Positions 11,315-21,654 of a DNA stretch of 64,000 nucleotides are shown here, one piece after another; the first letter of the stretch is position 1; the number at the start of each line of letters is the position of its first letter. This DNA comes from Amborella trichopoda (lineage: Eukaryota > Streptophyta > Magnoliopsida > Amborellales > Amborellaceae): the NCBI RefSeq assembly GCF_000471905.2, contig NW_006499728.1, positions 1,645,286 to 1,709,285 on the forward strand, written 5' to 3'. The notes under the pieces are model-generated. The model saw nothing but the letters and a program-made list of their open reading frames with translations, was not told the DNA's origin and did not search any database. The position numbers were made by a program, and so were the translations under genes.

Positions 11315-11940
11315 TTATAATTTGGATAATTTGGAAATTAATTGGTCCATTAGTGTTTTATTATCGTCACCTATATGAAATTTTTCTTTATTTAATTCAG
11401 GAGGAGGTTTAAAGAATAATTGTTTCTTTTCTTTATATGTGGGAGGATGTAATAAGTTTTCTATTCTAATGGTTTGTTGTCCAATAATGTAAAGATAGAG
11501 ATTTGTATAATTGTTTTGTTCAATTATGTGTGAGAGTAATTCCATACGAGCTAAATTTGCGTTATTTAATTTGTATGGTGTAGCTATTGTTTCGTATACA
11601 ATCATTTGGGTTGAGGATCCTATATGATGCTCTGTGTTTGATCCTGTTGTGGTGGATCCAGTAACTGTTTCAGCCATTCCTTGTATTTTCAGACTTTGTT
11701 CAGGAGGATGTATGGCTTTAATTGTGTTTCCTTCAGTAGTATTGAATAATATATACTGAGTTTCTAGTGTATTTATTTCAAAGTCGGGAATAGGAATTTG
11801 GTATTTGAGTAGGATGTCTTTTAACCAATCAAAAAAACATGTTCCTTTATTTCCTTGTTTTCTCCATTTGTTGAATCTTTTATGAAACAAAGATACTAAT
11901 TTAGGTTCAAAAGTTTCTACATACCATTCTCTGATGTTTT
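11315..11940 (-). pseudogene. Pararetrovirus linker between movement protein and coat protein
   Basis: In the same frame as the coat protein. It begins after a frameshift near 11940 (in an A-run) with EWYVETFEPKLVSLFHKRF and runs as an open 191-codon stretch to the TAA at 11317-11315. Such a segment joins the movement and coat proteins in petuvirus-like polyproteins; I assign no separate function. Confidence 0.75.
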
Positions 11941-13083
11941 TATTTTTGTGGGATGAATAATCATTATGATAAACTCTTTATCCAATTGTTCTTCAAGTTG
12001 TAGTACTTGAATAAATTCTGCTTCCTCAGGTTCTTCCTGAGCCTGCTTATATTGAGGGATAATGATATGATCAGATGTTCGTAATAGTCCATCAATTGGA
12101 GGTTTTATTGGTGTTGATGGAAGAGTTATGATGGGAGGAATTCGATTGTAAGTAGTAACAGATTTTCTTGCTGGTTCTGGTTCTCGGAAAGAGTGAGTAC
12201 TTGAAGTACCTAAGATGGATGAATCATCCATTTGTTGTAAAATCCTATTATTTGTGAATTGGATTTCAATATTTCCATCTGTATATTCAATAATTTTATC
12301 TGGAATATTTTGGATAGATGTTTGTGATGGTTGATTTTCATTATGGATTGACCATGTTTATGGTAAGATAATATCTGACCATGATATTGTTTTTGGTACA
12401 ATCGTATTGGATTTTTCTATATTGGTTTGGAAAAATATTGTTTGTCATCTTGTATCTATCTGAAGTACATTTGGACATAATGTATTCATAACTTTATAAT
12501 AAATACGATAAACTATAGCTATATTTTGAGAACCTAACATCATTTTAAATCCTTGAATTTTTAGATTTAAAGATAAAACATTTAAAATATTTGGGTCTGT
12601 AAGAGATACAGAATAATTTGGAAAACAATTGAAATATATTGGTTCGCTGCATACACTAGATTCGACCATCCCTAGTAATGAATCAGAAAATCTGTTATGC
12701 CTAGTATCTCGTAAGCATACTAAGATAGAATTATTTAATCCAAGACGAGTTAAAGGTTTTACAGCTATTTGGATTAGTCCTACGTGTAAATATTTATAGT
12801 TTCTTGTTTTATGGACTTGTAATATTTTTTGGGATAATAATTGAAAATCTTCTTGATTACTTGTAACAGATAGAGTCTGTTCTACTGTTTTGATAGCATA
12901 TCCGATTTTTAGATCGAATGTGCCTTTCTTATATACGTCTGATATTGGTACTTTGGGTGTGTTCTAATTTTGTATTTGATTTTCAATATCGTTAATAATA
13001 ATTTTTTCTTTATTTTTTATCCTTAGAGTCCTATTAGTTGTACTGGTTGTTTTATCCGTCAGATTCTTAATAAATTTTTCCAT
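11917..13083 (-). pseudogene. Pararetrovirus movement protein region
   Basis: Starts at an ATG (13083-13081) 217 bases after the primer site. One frame carries the whole region but has stops TAG 12966-12964, TGA 12447-12445 and TAA 12360-12358, and ends at a TAG 11919-11917 made by the frameshift. Blocks such as GLNNSILVCLRDTRH and NVLSLNLKIQGFKM resemble the 30K movement-protein superfamily of caulimovirids, which in the family carries virus through plasmodesmata. The frame continues into a Pro/Glu-rich segment (about 12230-11940). Confidence 0.8.
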
Positions 13084-13299
13084 TATTAGGTTGCGGTTGA
13101 GTGTTATCTGGACAGTCCTCTTTGACCACCTCTTACGTCTTCTAGACCTCAGCGGCTCTCCTGGCCTAAACGGTCAACTGACTGGGTGTCTGAGCGTCTC
13201 TAACCTCAATGCTCGGACCAACTTTCTTTAATGGATTAATTTGTTAAGTTTCTTGAGATAAAAGAACTAGCGATAACTCTTAGTCCTCTAATATAGGGT

Positions 13300-13313
13300 T
13301 GGCTCTGATACCA
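13300..13313 (-). promoter_or_regulatory. Primer binding site for tRNA-Met
   Basis: On the minus strand the 14 bases are TGGTATCAGAGCCA, complementary to the 3' end of plant initiator tRNA-Met. This site primes minus-strand DNA synthesis in Caulimoviridae (and in copia elements). It lies 5' of the movement protein region, where expected. Confidence 0.9.
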
Positions 13314-13609
13314 AAACTGCGCCAAGATTTTTAAGACCAAAGGGCATAACATTCCATTCATATTGTCCAAAAGGGACATTAAATGCTGTTTTATATTTAT
13401 CTTCTTCCTTTATCAGTATTTACCAAAAACCAGATTTTAAATCAAATTTTGAGAAGATTACTGCAGGTAAGAGTCTATCGAGTAAATCTTTTTTATTTGG
13501 AATGAGATATCTAATCCATTGTAATATTTTATTGAGGGGTTTATAATTAATGACTAGTCGTGGAACTCCTCGTTCTTGTTCGGCATTTTTATTGACATAA
13601 AAAAGCAGA
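13314..13609 (-). pseudogene. Second RT fragment upstream of the primer site
   Basis: Minus-strand translation gives caulimovirid RT from the NAEQERGVPRLVINYKPLN block through YLIPNKKDLLDRLL, FSKFDLKSGFW, a TAA stop, then KTAFNVPFGQYEWNVMPFGL, ending at LKN. It then joins directly to the primer site. It overlaps the other RT piece by about 80 bp (13529-13609 versus 8624-8703), with one extra A in this copy, which shifts the frame at the gap edge. Confidence 0.85.
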
Positions 13610-13629
13610 NNNNNNNNNNNNNNNNNNNN
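13610..13629. other. Assembly gap, 20 N
   Basis: It directly abuts the RT fragment, so the true right end of the pararetrovirus is not visible. A 20-base N run may be a placeholder for an unknown length. Confidence 0.95.
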
Positions 13630-13949
13630 TTTTTAGTCGAGTTTGAGAAAAAAAAAAATCGATGTTTTTAGAAATTTTTAGCTAGCCCTTCTCACTTTTT
13701 TATCAAAAAAATTGGGCTTTTTGAAGAATCATATATTTTGTATTTTCAATGCACAATGACAAGGATGTTGTGTAGAGAGTGTCAGGTCCGATTTAGATTT
13801 TGATCACTTCTCCTTTGAATTGTATAGATTTTGATTTTTCATTCTCATTTTTTAAATTTTTGAAAGGCCAACACCTAGATTGGGGGCTTTTTCATTGATT
13901 TGTGATTCATTTTTAACATATTTTTACTATGAGAAATTGAGGAAAATTT

Positions 13950-14308
13950 ATGTTTTCTTAAAGCCCAAGCTCTAAACAATCAAATAGTGTCAAGATATGT
14001 GGTTTCAAGACTGGAAATCATTGTGATAGCCTTAAAATATATTTTCATATTTATTTATAAAGTTTAAAGCTTAAAAAATAGTGTAGATCCATAGATCTAT
14101 AAAAACTTAAAAATTGGCGGTAAAAAATGCATTACAAAATACACTACTTTGAAAACTTGAAATCCATTTTTTTCTCATGTCCATCTATCTAGATATCGAG
14201 ATGATCAATTTGAAGATATTTAAGCATCAAAACAACCTCTTCTAATAAAATTTTTGAGGTAGGCTCAAATTTGATTGTTTAGAGCCTTAGCTCTATATAA
14301 ACTTTTCC
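13950..14308. repeat. MITE family A copy
   Basis: Left end AAGCCCAAGCTCTAAACAATC and right end GATTGTTTAGAGCCTTAGCTC are inverted copies. The interior matches the reverse complement of 48227-48608, including a block with CTCATGTCCAT and GAGATGATCAATTTGAAG. Confidence 0.8.
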
Positions 14309-14538
14309 CTTTCTTAAATCATTATTACAATAGTCCATATTTTTCTTGAATTCATAGTTAATAAGCAATTATATGATTATTTTCATGATTTATTTAATGA
14401 AGGCTCATTACAATTTCTTCTTTGTGGCTCCTTTTTTTTTGTTATTATTAGTTTCATAATTTATTCATTTTCTTCCACAATTTATTTTTTATTTTTATTA
14501 TTTATTTATTTTTGTTTTGTCATCATTGAATTGCTATT

Positions 14539-14664
14539 TATTTTTCTTTTTATACATCTCACTGGTAGGAGAGTGGTATGGGTACATATGGAGGAGCAGG
14601 GTATTTTTCTTTTTATACATCTCACTGGTAGGAGAGTGGTATGGTTACATATGGAGGAGCAGGG
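14539..14664. repeat. Two 63 bp tandem units
   Basis: Units 14539-14601 and 14602-14664 differ at one base (G to T in GGTAC/GTTAC). The unit length is a multiple of three, so ORFs through it repeat 21 residues, but there is no sign of a gene. It ends just before the hAT remnant. Confidence 0.9.
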
Positions 14665-14764
14665 TCCTTTACGTGTTTTTTCTTTTTTGGCTAATTCAGG
14701 GGGAATACATGCCCCTGCTTGTTTTTGAAATGGTTAGTAGTTTTTGAAGTTATGAGAATGGAAG

Positions 14765-16078
14765 TCACCACGTGCATGGGAGTTTTCCCGTTTTCCCGGG
14801 TCCTTTGCATGCTAGAGAAGGATGATAGATCTCTTTCCACTTGCCTTTGGCAACTTTCGTAGGTGGCATATACCACCCATTCCTATCTAAACCCGGCCAC
14901 AAACATATGAACATCATGACTAGCTTTATGAAAACCACAAGGTCGGCCATAACTAAGGCAATGTCCAAGTGGTTTTTTGATTTTGGGATCCCTTTCACTG
15001 CAGCCAGTTACCGATATTATGCATCAATGGTTGCCACCATTAGGAGTGATCGACTAAAGTCTACCCATCACGGCACATGATGGGTAGACCTGCATAGAGG
15101 TGGTCGTTTATTAATGAGCTTAAGATGACACCAAGAAAGGGGGTCTCAATCAGCTTTGATGTTTGGAGGGACTCAAGGGATGAGAGAGATTTTCTTTGGT
15201 GTAATAAGAATTTTAATCCGTTTTCAGCTTTATTTGATAGAGTAGTGGCGGAAGTAGGAGTGGGAGAGGAGAATGTCGTTAAGGCGACAATGCTAAGACA
15301 TGAATATCTGCAGAGATGTTAATGAGATAGAGGAAGCAGTTGGTCCTCTTTAGCTGCTTATTGCATCGAGTTGATATTCACTGCAATCTTAGGAATGTGG
15401 ACACCATGAAGTTCTAATATCTCCTATCTCGCATCTTTCTCTTGATGAGGTAAACCATCGATGGGAGGGAGCGGATTAAACCAGATGTCACATGCTTTGT
15501 AACTTTTTTTTGTCCATGGAGTCTATTTAAAATCAGGTCGAAGATGATGGTTGCCTCAAATGAGTGACTTTCTGCCCTTATCTCAATGTCTGATGCTGAT
15601 TAGAAAATTACTGGCAAACTCATCTCCACGAGGTTCTAGGATAAGTGCCGGAACATAATGGCAACCACAGCTCCTACATTTGGCAATGTTGAAGGTCGTT
15701 TGACGGTGACAAGAAATCTATTATTGGGTACCTCTACAAAGGGATTGAGAGACTGAAGGCCGTTGCTTAAGAGGCTTGCTCCTTTCAGAGTTGATGGAGG
15801 ACAGATGGATGAGGTAGTTGGGCAAACCGATTTACTATGAAGGTAAATGGCCCGCAGCCATTTAGAGCTTTGATCATTAAGAGATCCAATTATGGTTTTG
15901 ATGATGGTTCACGCGATTAATCATGGTGTATCGTCTTCATATCTGCAATGTCTAGGTTTCTTCAATCCTGACTATAACTATTTAAAGCCATATTCCCCCA
16001 AGATCATAGAAGGAATGAAATTCACAAAAGAAAGCTTTGAGAGAAATAAGACAAACAAATTAAAGCTCCAAAGGATAT
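14765..16078 (+). pseudogene. hAT transposase remnant (DUF659 type)
   Basis: Scattered frames on the plus strand give, in order, blocks known from plant hAT-like transposases: AITKAMSKWFFDFGIPFTAA near 14945-15010, FDRVVAEVGVGEENVV near 15230-15285, AAYCIELIFTAILGM near 15352-15400 (relatives have AAHCIDL), a RERIKPDVT block near 15460, FWDKCRNIMATTAP near 15635, EDRWM near 15798 and LGFFNPDYNYLKP near 15950. Frames change often and there are many stops, so it is dead. The BED zinc finger and C-terminal dimerisation region were not recognised. hAT enzymes excise and reinsert elements with 8 bp target duplications; this copy could once have moved elements such as those at 7324 and 16995, but that link is only inference. 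Confidence 0.7.
15059..15089. repeat. Perfect 12 bp hairpin inside the hAT remnant
   Basis: GTCTACCCATCA (15059-15070) and TGATGGGTAGAC (15078-15089) are exact inverted copies with a 7-base spacer, CGGCACA. Confidence 0.85.
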
Positions 16079-16508
16079 AAAAATCAACCTTATTCGTTTC
16101 TTAGCTTCCCTTGTACTGGAATGCTAAAGAGACATTTTCAACTAACAGTGCCAAGTTATCTCAGAGTAACATTGATCCAGGCTAGCTCACAAGTCCTTTC
16201 TTATTCTCATTTCTCATCATTTTATTTTCATATTAGTTGGGGCATTTCTCAGCTAAACAGTGAAAGTTATGACATTAATTAACTGCACTTCAACAAAGCG
16301 TAGTGCTCAAAGAGCTCGGTTAAACTTGTTTTCGTACAAAGTATGTGTGAAATCAGAATACATTCTAGAGGATGTATGCCCCTAAGAGGAATATATAGAC
16401 TTCTCCGAGGTTTCAAAAATTCGTTTGCATCAATTACAATTTGAACCTCCAAAACGGGTGGCTGAGGGAATCAAGGACAATGACTTACAACCTCTCGCAT
16501 ATTTATAA

Positions 16509-16734
16509 GGGATTGTCTACAAAGAGACCATTTGCCTTTTCTACAAAGAGGTCACAACTATTCTCACATATTAGATGTCCAATTGGATGGCTTGGGGTGA
16601 GTCGCGAAGTCTGAGAATTTTTTTTTAGAACTTTGTGCCTAATAATGACACTCTAAAAACCACCCATTTTGAAATCTGAGACCAGAATGGTTGTCCTTCT
16701 TGTACAAAAGGTATTTGGTCTCTTTGTAAACAAT
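16509..16734. repeat. MITE family C copy, 226 bp
   Basis: Left end GGGATTGTCTACAAAGAGAC and right end (reverse complement) GTGATTGTTTACAAAGAGAC form inverted termini of about 28 bp. The interior has TTAGATGTCCAATTGGATGGC, shared with other family C members. Confidence 0.8.
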
Positions 16735-16994
16735 CACTATTTATAAATAATACAACTTAGTGATTAGTGGAACTGGAGGATCCAATGCTCAATAAGAAGA
16801 CATTACCAGAAGCATTATGTGACAAAGAAGAAGGTGTGAACCATTAGGGATAAGGAGGTGATCAACCAAAGAGGAGGAAACAATTTGAGGAGTTGTAATG
16901 TGCAAGTACGTGTGGAGGGAGATTCGACTAGGAGATGGGAGAACAAAGGTGATGATGGTGATTGTAAGGCTAGTGTGTTGCCACTAGATGTAGG

Positions 16995-17236
16995 TAGGGC
17001 TGGCAAGGTGCCAAGCCGGCCCTGGCCCTGGCCTAGGTTGGGTGGGGCCTTATAAAACACAAAATTGAAAAGAAAAAGGGAAAATATAGGGCCAGGCTTG
17101 TCTATCGTGGCCCTAGTCTGGCTCAGCCTCAGGTCATGACAGTCCAGTCCTTGCCCGGCTTGAGGGCATATTTTGTGGCCCAAGCCCTAGATTTCAAGGC
17201 CAGGTTAGGCTACCTTGCCCATTGCCAGCCGCCCTA
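16995..17236. repeat. hAT-type MITE, GC-rich
   Basis: Begins TAGGGCTGGCAAGG and ends with the near inverse (CCTTGCCCATTGCCAGCC...CCCTA). Flanks GATGTAGG (16987-16994) and GATGGAGA (17237-17244) agree at 6 of 8 bases, as expected of an old hAT target duplication. The interior is much richer in G+C than its surroundings. Confidence 0.7.
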
Positions 17237-17244
17237 GATGGAGA

Positions 17245-20112
17245 CACTCACACAAGAGAGCGTGAGCCTGACTCCACCAGCAACAGTAGGGTGAGGCAAG
17301 CTCCAGGATGGCCTAACCTTAGAGACTTTGGACTCAGAGGAAGGTACGACTCCTTACTCAACCAATGGTTCTCAAGATACCAAACCCTAGACATGTTTCT
17401 CAACCACTTGGTCCACTTCATCAATGGCACAACAATGATCATGATGACAGTAGTTGGAATGATTTAAGCTCTCGTTATTCAATTTTGTGTAAGATAGTTT
17501 GTTTTGATATATGTACTTATGTTTTTCACATTTGATTGTTCCTATGGATGTCATTATTGGAATCTACTCCATTTAGATTGTGAAATGGATGTGCAATACC
17601 CATATTGGAACCGAACTATTAATATTTCGGTGTTTTTTGATAATTACATCAACATCAGCAATGATGTGGTCTACTACTTCTGCATTTTATATGCCTTGTT
17701 TAGACTTTCCAACATCCTTACAGCTGAATCGGTAGGAACCGGTCCAAGTCACTAATCTGGACCAGTTCAGTTAGCCAGCAGCCACCAGTTCAGGAACCAA
17801 TACCAGCTTAGTGACGACAATGCAGTTTGGAAGGATACGCCTGGAGGACTGTTACACACCCTTGCAATTTCAATTTGGTCCATTACTAAAAGAGAGTGAC
17901 TAATTATTTTGACTAATTACTTTGGTATAGTACATGATAACTTGAAACTCAGTAAAATAATTCTAAGATGTTTTGTCTTCCGTCTGGGTCAATAAATAAA
18001 CAAGACAGGAAAGTTGCACTGGTTCTAATAACAAAAATTGACAACTTCCTCTTACATTGGTCAAATTGCTTGAGATTAGCCAATGAAATTTGTGACAGGA
18101 GAAGAGTAATTACCTTATAAGACAATGGATCTCTTGTGCATTTCTCGGATTAAAAGCAGCTACATTTATCGCTGCAGGGGCATTCACAGTTTAAGATGGA
18201 AGCTACGACACAATTGATGTGATTCATTTATTTTGATTTAACTGCCACATCCTATAAATCCTAAACAATGCTATTTCTAATAGGCATACCTTTTTGTCAG
18301 ATCCTTGAAAATCTATACTCATCATCAAAATCGAATTATGAGCCTTCTAATTTTTGCATATGTTGGAGTTGATTTTCAATAGGTTTTTTATTTGTAGAAG
18401 TATGGAAGGGTACTTACGGTATTTTTTTTAATAAATACCTCATTATGCTGTACTTTGGATTTTTTTTGAAATGACATTTGTGAAGTTCTTTCATGATATA
18501 CTCGTTTATTATACGGGGATTCATTTTTATTGGATCTATGATCCATCCAACTCTTTCCCTAAAGAAACCTAAATGTTTTTAAATGTCCACCCCAATTATC
18601 AACATAGGGATCTACCCCATGATGTTGTTCCTTATGCTTCAGCTTAGTGGTAGGCATGCCATTTTGAGTGATGGTGGTCTAGGATTTGAACCTTTGAAAT
18701 CTGTCGAGAAAGGCCCAAACAACCTGACCTAGACTTCGATCTAATTTTTGTCTCCTAGACCTTGGCTTATTGGTACAGATATCAGTTTGGATGAGAGAAG
18801 AGCGAGGTCAAGGGACCCTTGAAGTTGTGTAAAAGCTCCATTTATCAACAACACTTAAAATGTATCGATCCTTGTTAAATGGACCAATCCCTTAAATCAA
18901 AAGGGTTGTGGGAAAAACAATATACTTGAAAACCAGATCTCCAGGACTTCTATTGACCATTATTATCCTAGGAAAAAGGAAGACCTCTCCTAATTGAAGT
19001 TTGAGTATACAATGTTGGAGCTTTCCTCACTCAATCTTCTTGAATCTCAGGTGGTTTCCCTGGAAATGAGTAACATTATCAGAAAAATTTATGAACCATT
19101 GGGGTTATTCCTAGTTATATGACCAATGTCCTCCATAACCCAAAGATCTCAAAGGTTGTCCCCCGCTTATTTCCCACTTAACTGTGCTTTCCCACAGTCA
19201 CAACCTCTTAATCAAACAAAATTGGGTTTATCAATAGCTCCATTTTCCTAGAGGTTATAATGCAAGCTTTCATTAGAAATAATCAAGTGGCTGGCCAATT
19301 TAAAAGGAAATACCATATTTGTAGCATCAGCATCGCAAATATGGCTAACCTGAGAAAAGAAGCCCTAGAATATGATAAAAGCAAATGAAAATAAACATCA
19401 AAGAAACATCAAGTACCTACATGAACTTCAAATCTACAAAAATATTCCAGTCCAACCATGGAAGGAAAGTAATGGAAAGCAAATTAAGAAATATACAACA
19501 GCAACGAACTCAATTGTTATTTGACAATTTTAGTGCTAACACAAAGTAAATTTTTCAATCCCTTTGGCGGTTTGCATTCTGGAGTTTGAGAGTTGTATTT
19601 CTTTCTTTATTACTGCTGATAGAAAAGAAAATCTTAAGATGGTTATTATTTTCCCACTTAACAATATGTAGTAGAAACAACCATTGAAAATACCAAGTGG
19701 ATCATATACAAATTAGGAAGGAAAACAAAATCAGCTTCAAACACATAATTGGAATGAAAATCAACCTCCAAGAAACAACAGGCCCTCTACTGATCTTTCA
19801 TTATTTCACTAACTATCACAAAGAAAGAACAAACACATGCTTCAAAACTCTATATTCATAGATGACTCCATATTTCAACACATAAGAGATCAAATAAACA
19901 TCATTACTTAAGAAGAATATTCTGGTGAACTCATCAGCAGGTCCTCACATACCAAGTCAAGAAAAGCCAAACACAAAAGACACTCATATATCTAATTAAT
20001 AAAAGGAAAAACAGAAGTGAGAGAAAAAAAAGAGATTACATGGTGGAACCATATAATGATCAAAGATCATATATTCATATATGACACATGAGACAACCAT
20101 GCTTCTCATAAA
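17245..20112. other. Intergenic, no recognisable gene
   Basis: Short ORFs only, none resembling a known family. Composition is ordinary AT-rich plant sequence. The last few hundred bases (about 19600-20112) should hold the NMD3 3' UTR. Confidence 0.5.
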
Positions 20113-21654
20113 TTACTCAACCATGTCATTATCATCATCCTCATCACCATCATCTTCATCATCAATAGTGAGATCAGCCAACAACTCTTCCAAAGGAACA
20201 GAAGGAAGATCATCCCCATCAGCCATTGAAGTTGTCTCAGACCGAGCATAATCTGTGTTCCTATACATTGAAACCTTTGACCGCATCTCAGGATCCTCCT
20301 CCAACTCTTCCAAAAATCTCTCATACTCCATATTTCTCTTCGCCTCTTCACCTTTCACCTTTGCACTATTCTCCACCTCCATGGGCAAGCTCTTAAGCTT
20401 CCATGGACGGGCTTTTCCTCTCTTCTTCTGCCTCTTCTCCTCATAACTCTTCTTCACCAAAACCACATCAGGAAGACTAAATCCTCTGTACTTCTCCAAG
20501 TCCAAATCATTAGTATTTGCCCCATAAAGATCATAACCAAGTGCATAATCGCCAGGATTCAATAGATGGCCAATATGGGTTTTTATAGTGAAGATCAAAT
20601 CATTCTTTCCAAAATCTGATGCACGAGCAACCTGCGCTTCTCCTAGAGAATATTTTGTTCCACCCACATTTGTCACCATAGTCTCTAATTCAACATCCAA
20701 AACCACATATTCAACTAGCTGCCTACTTGTTAATAAAGGCCTAAAGGGGCTCCTCCAATATTGGTTTGCATCCAAGAAAGTATGCCTTAGAGTAAATGGG
20801 TCAAGAAGTATAATGTTATTGCTAACTTTTGAGCACAAAACAAGAGGACCCAAGTTCCCCAAACTCAAAGAAACCTTCGGCGGTAGACAAATAAGATCTT
20901 CTCGACAAATTGGGCAAATTTCGACAGAGAAAGTATACTTATAATTGTAATTGTTGCTCTTGATGTCATGTGAAACCAGCTGCTTATCGTTACGGGTCTT
21001 TGTAGGAACAACATTACCCAAAAAATCAACAAATTTCACCGCATGGCTCCTGTTTCCGAAGAAGAAATCAATGCCCATATGGATTTGCTTTACGTTTATG
21101 GCTTGAACAGCTGCTCCATGCCTCAAAATCACCTGTTCCAAAAAGTAGAAGGTCCTTCTATGGGGTACATGTTGTCTTAACTGAACAGATGCCACCCATT
21201 GATCTGGATTAGCCTGAACCCTAGTACAAGGTTCACACATGTGCTCTTGTTGAACAAATTCAACAGTATAGGCTTGTTCTAGGATTGCCCCATTAAGAAC
21301 CTCCTTCTGAATCTTCAATTTGACCTTGATTCTCTTAGAATGGGGCTCAGTCCAAATGAATTCAGCATTAACCAGTCGAACCCTATTCAAATTCTTCAAC
21401 CTTTTGACGCAAAAGGTTAGCAATTCTTTCGATTCGAGCTCAGCTTTGACCCATGTCTTTGGGGGTTGGAGATAAGAGTTGCATTCAGGACAATGGAGAA
21501 TTATAACATGTTTTTGCAGACCCTCTGTGATGTCAACTTGTGATCGAAGGCAATTAACGCACATATTTGCAGCGTTTGGGACCATGGAAATACCGCATAT
21601 GCAACAGAGGACGCGACCTACGGTTTGCTGGACAGTAAACATACCTGCCGCCAT
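20113..21654 (-). CDS. NMD3: 60S ribosomal export protein NMD3 (single exon)
   Basis: NMD3 is the adaptor that binds the pre-60S ribosomal subunit and recruits the exportin CRM1/XPO1 to carry it from the nucleus. The 513-residue frame is uninterrupted and close to the plant family length. The N-terminal zinc-binding region has Cys pairs at C17/C20 (with an extra C18), C32/C35, C55/C58 and C140/C143, and a later CPIC at 247-250. Strongly conserved blocks include PNAANMCVNCLRS, FIWTEPHSKRIK, RVQANPDQWVASVQLRQHV, GIDFFFGNRSHA, KSNNYNYKYT and NPGDYALGYDLYGAN. Near the C terminus are a basic KRQKKRGKARPWKLK (nuclear import signal by family analogy), a leucine-rich VPLEELLADLTI (candidate export signal) and a long Asp/Glu tail. 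The ATG at 21654 gives MAAGMFTVQQTVG, matching family starts; the frame is open a further 43 codons upstream through an Arg-Glu repeat, which I take as 5' UTR. No introns or lesions. Confidence 0.97.
   Translation of the reverse strand: MAAGMFTVQQTVGRVLCCICGISMVPNAANMCVNCLRSQVDITEGLQKHVIILHCPECNSYLQPPKTWVKAELESKELLTFCVKRLKNLNRVRLVNAEFIWTEPHSKRIKVKLKIQKEVLNGAILEQAYTVEFVQQEHMCEPCTRVQANPDQWVASVQLRQHVPHRRTFYFLEQVILRHGAAVQAINVKQIHMGIDFFFGNRSHAVKFVDFLGNVVPTKTRNDKQLVSHDIKSNNYNYKYTFSVEICPICREDLICLPPKVSLSLGNLGPLVLCSKVSNNIILLDPFTLRHTFLDANQYWRSPFRPLLTSRQLVEYVVLDVELETMVTNVGGTKYSLGEAQVARASDFGKNDLIFTIKTHIGHLLNPGDYALGYDLYGANTNDLDLEKYRGFSLPDVVLVKKSYEEKRQKKRGKARPWKLKSLPMEVENSAKVKGEEAKRNMEYERFLEELEEDPEMRSKVSMYRNTDYARSETTSMADGDDLPSVPLEELLADLTIDDEDDGDEDDDNDMVE

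Larger units (their letters stand above)
8624..13609 (-). mobile_element. Endogenous pararetrovirus (Caulimoviridae, petuvirus-like), decayed
   Basis: Read on the minus strand, the order is: RT fragment (13609-13314), tRNA-Met primer site (13313-13300), leader, movement-protein region, linker, coat protein, CCHC zinc knuckle, aspartic protease and the start of RT, ending at 8624. Domain order and the primer site are those of Caulimoviridae; one long reading frame holding all domains is the petuvirus layout. The frame is broken by six in-frame stops in the polyprotein, a further stop in the detached RT fragment, and two frameshifts (near 11940 and 10490). The RT catalytic YxDD region, RNase H and the 3' intergenic region are absent. 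It cannot encode a functional virus as read. The first and last ~80 bp are near-identical direct repeats. Confidence 0.9.

Noticed and set aside
8624-13609. Element as a Ty3 (gypsy) retrotransposon
   Set aside because: No LTRs, a movement-protein region is present upstream of the coat-like domain, and the order to RT is that of Caulimoviridae; the terminal repeats are RT coding sequence, not LTRs.
17504-17755. 83-codon ORF with a hydrophobic stretch
   Set aside because: No similarity to a known family, no splice or promoter support, and it lies next to a MITE.
20106-20351. Met-rich 81-codon ORF
   Set aside because: A shifted-frame shadow of the NMD3 acidic tail.
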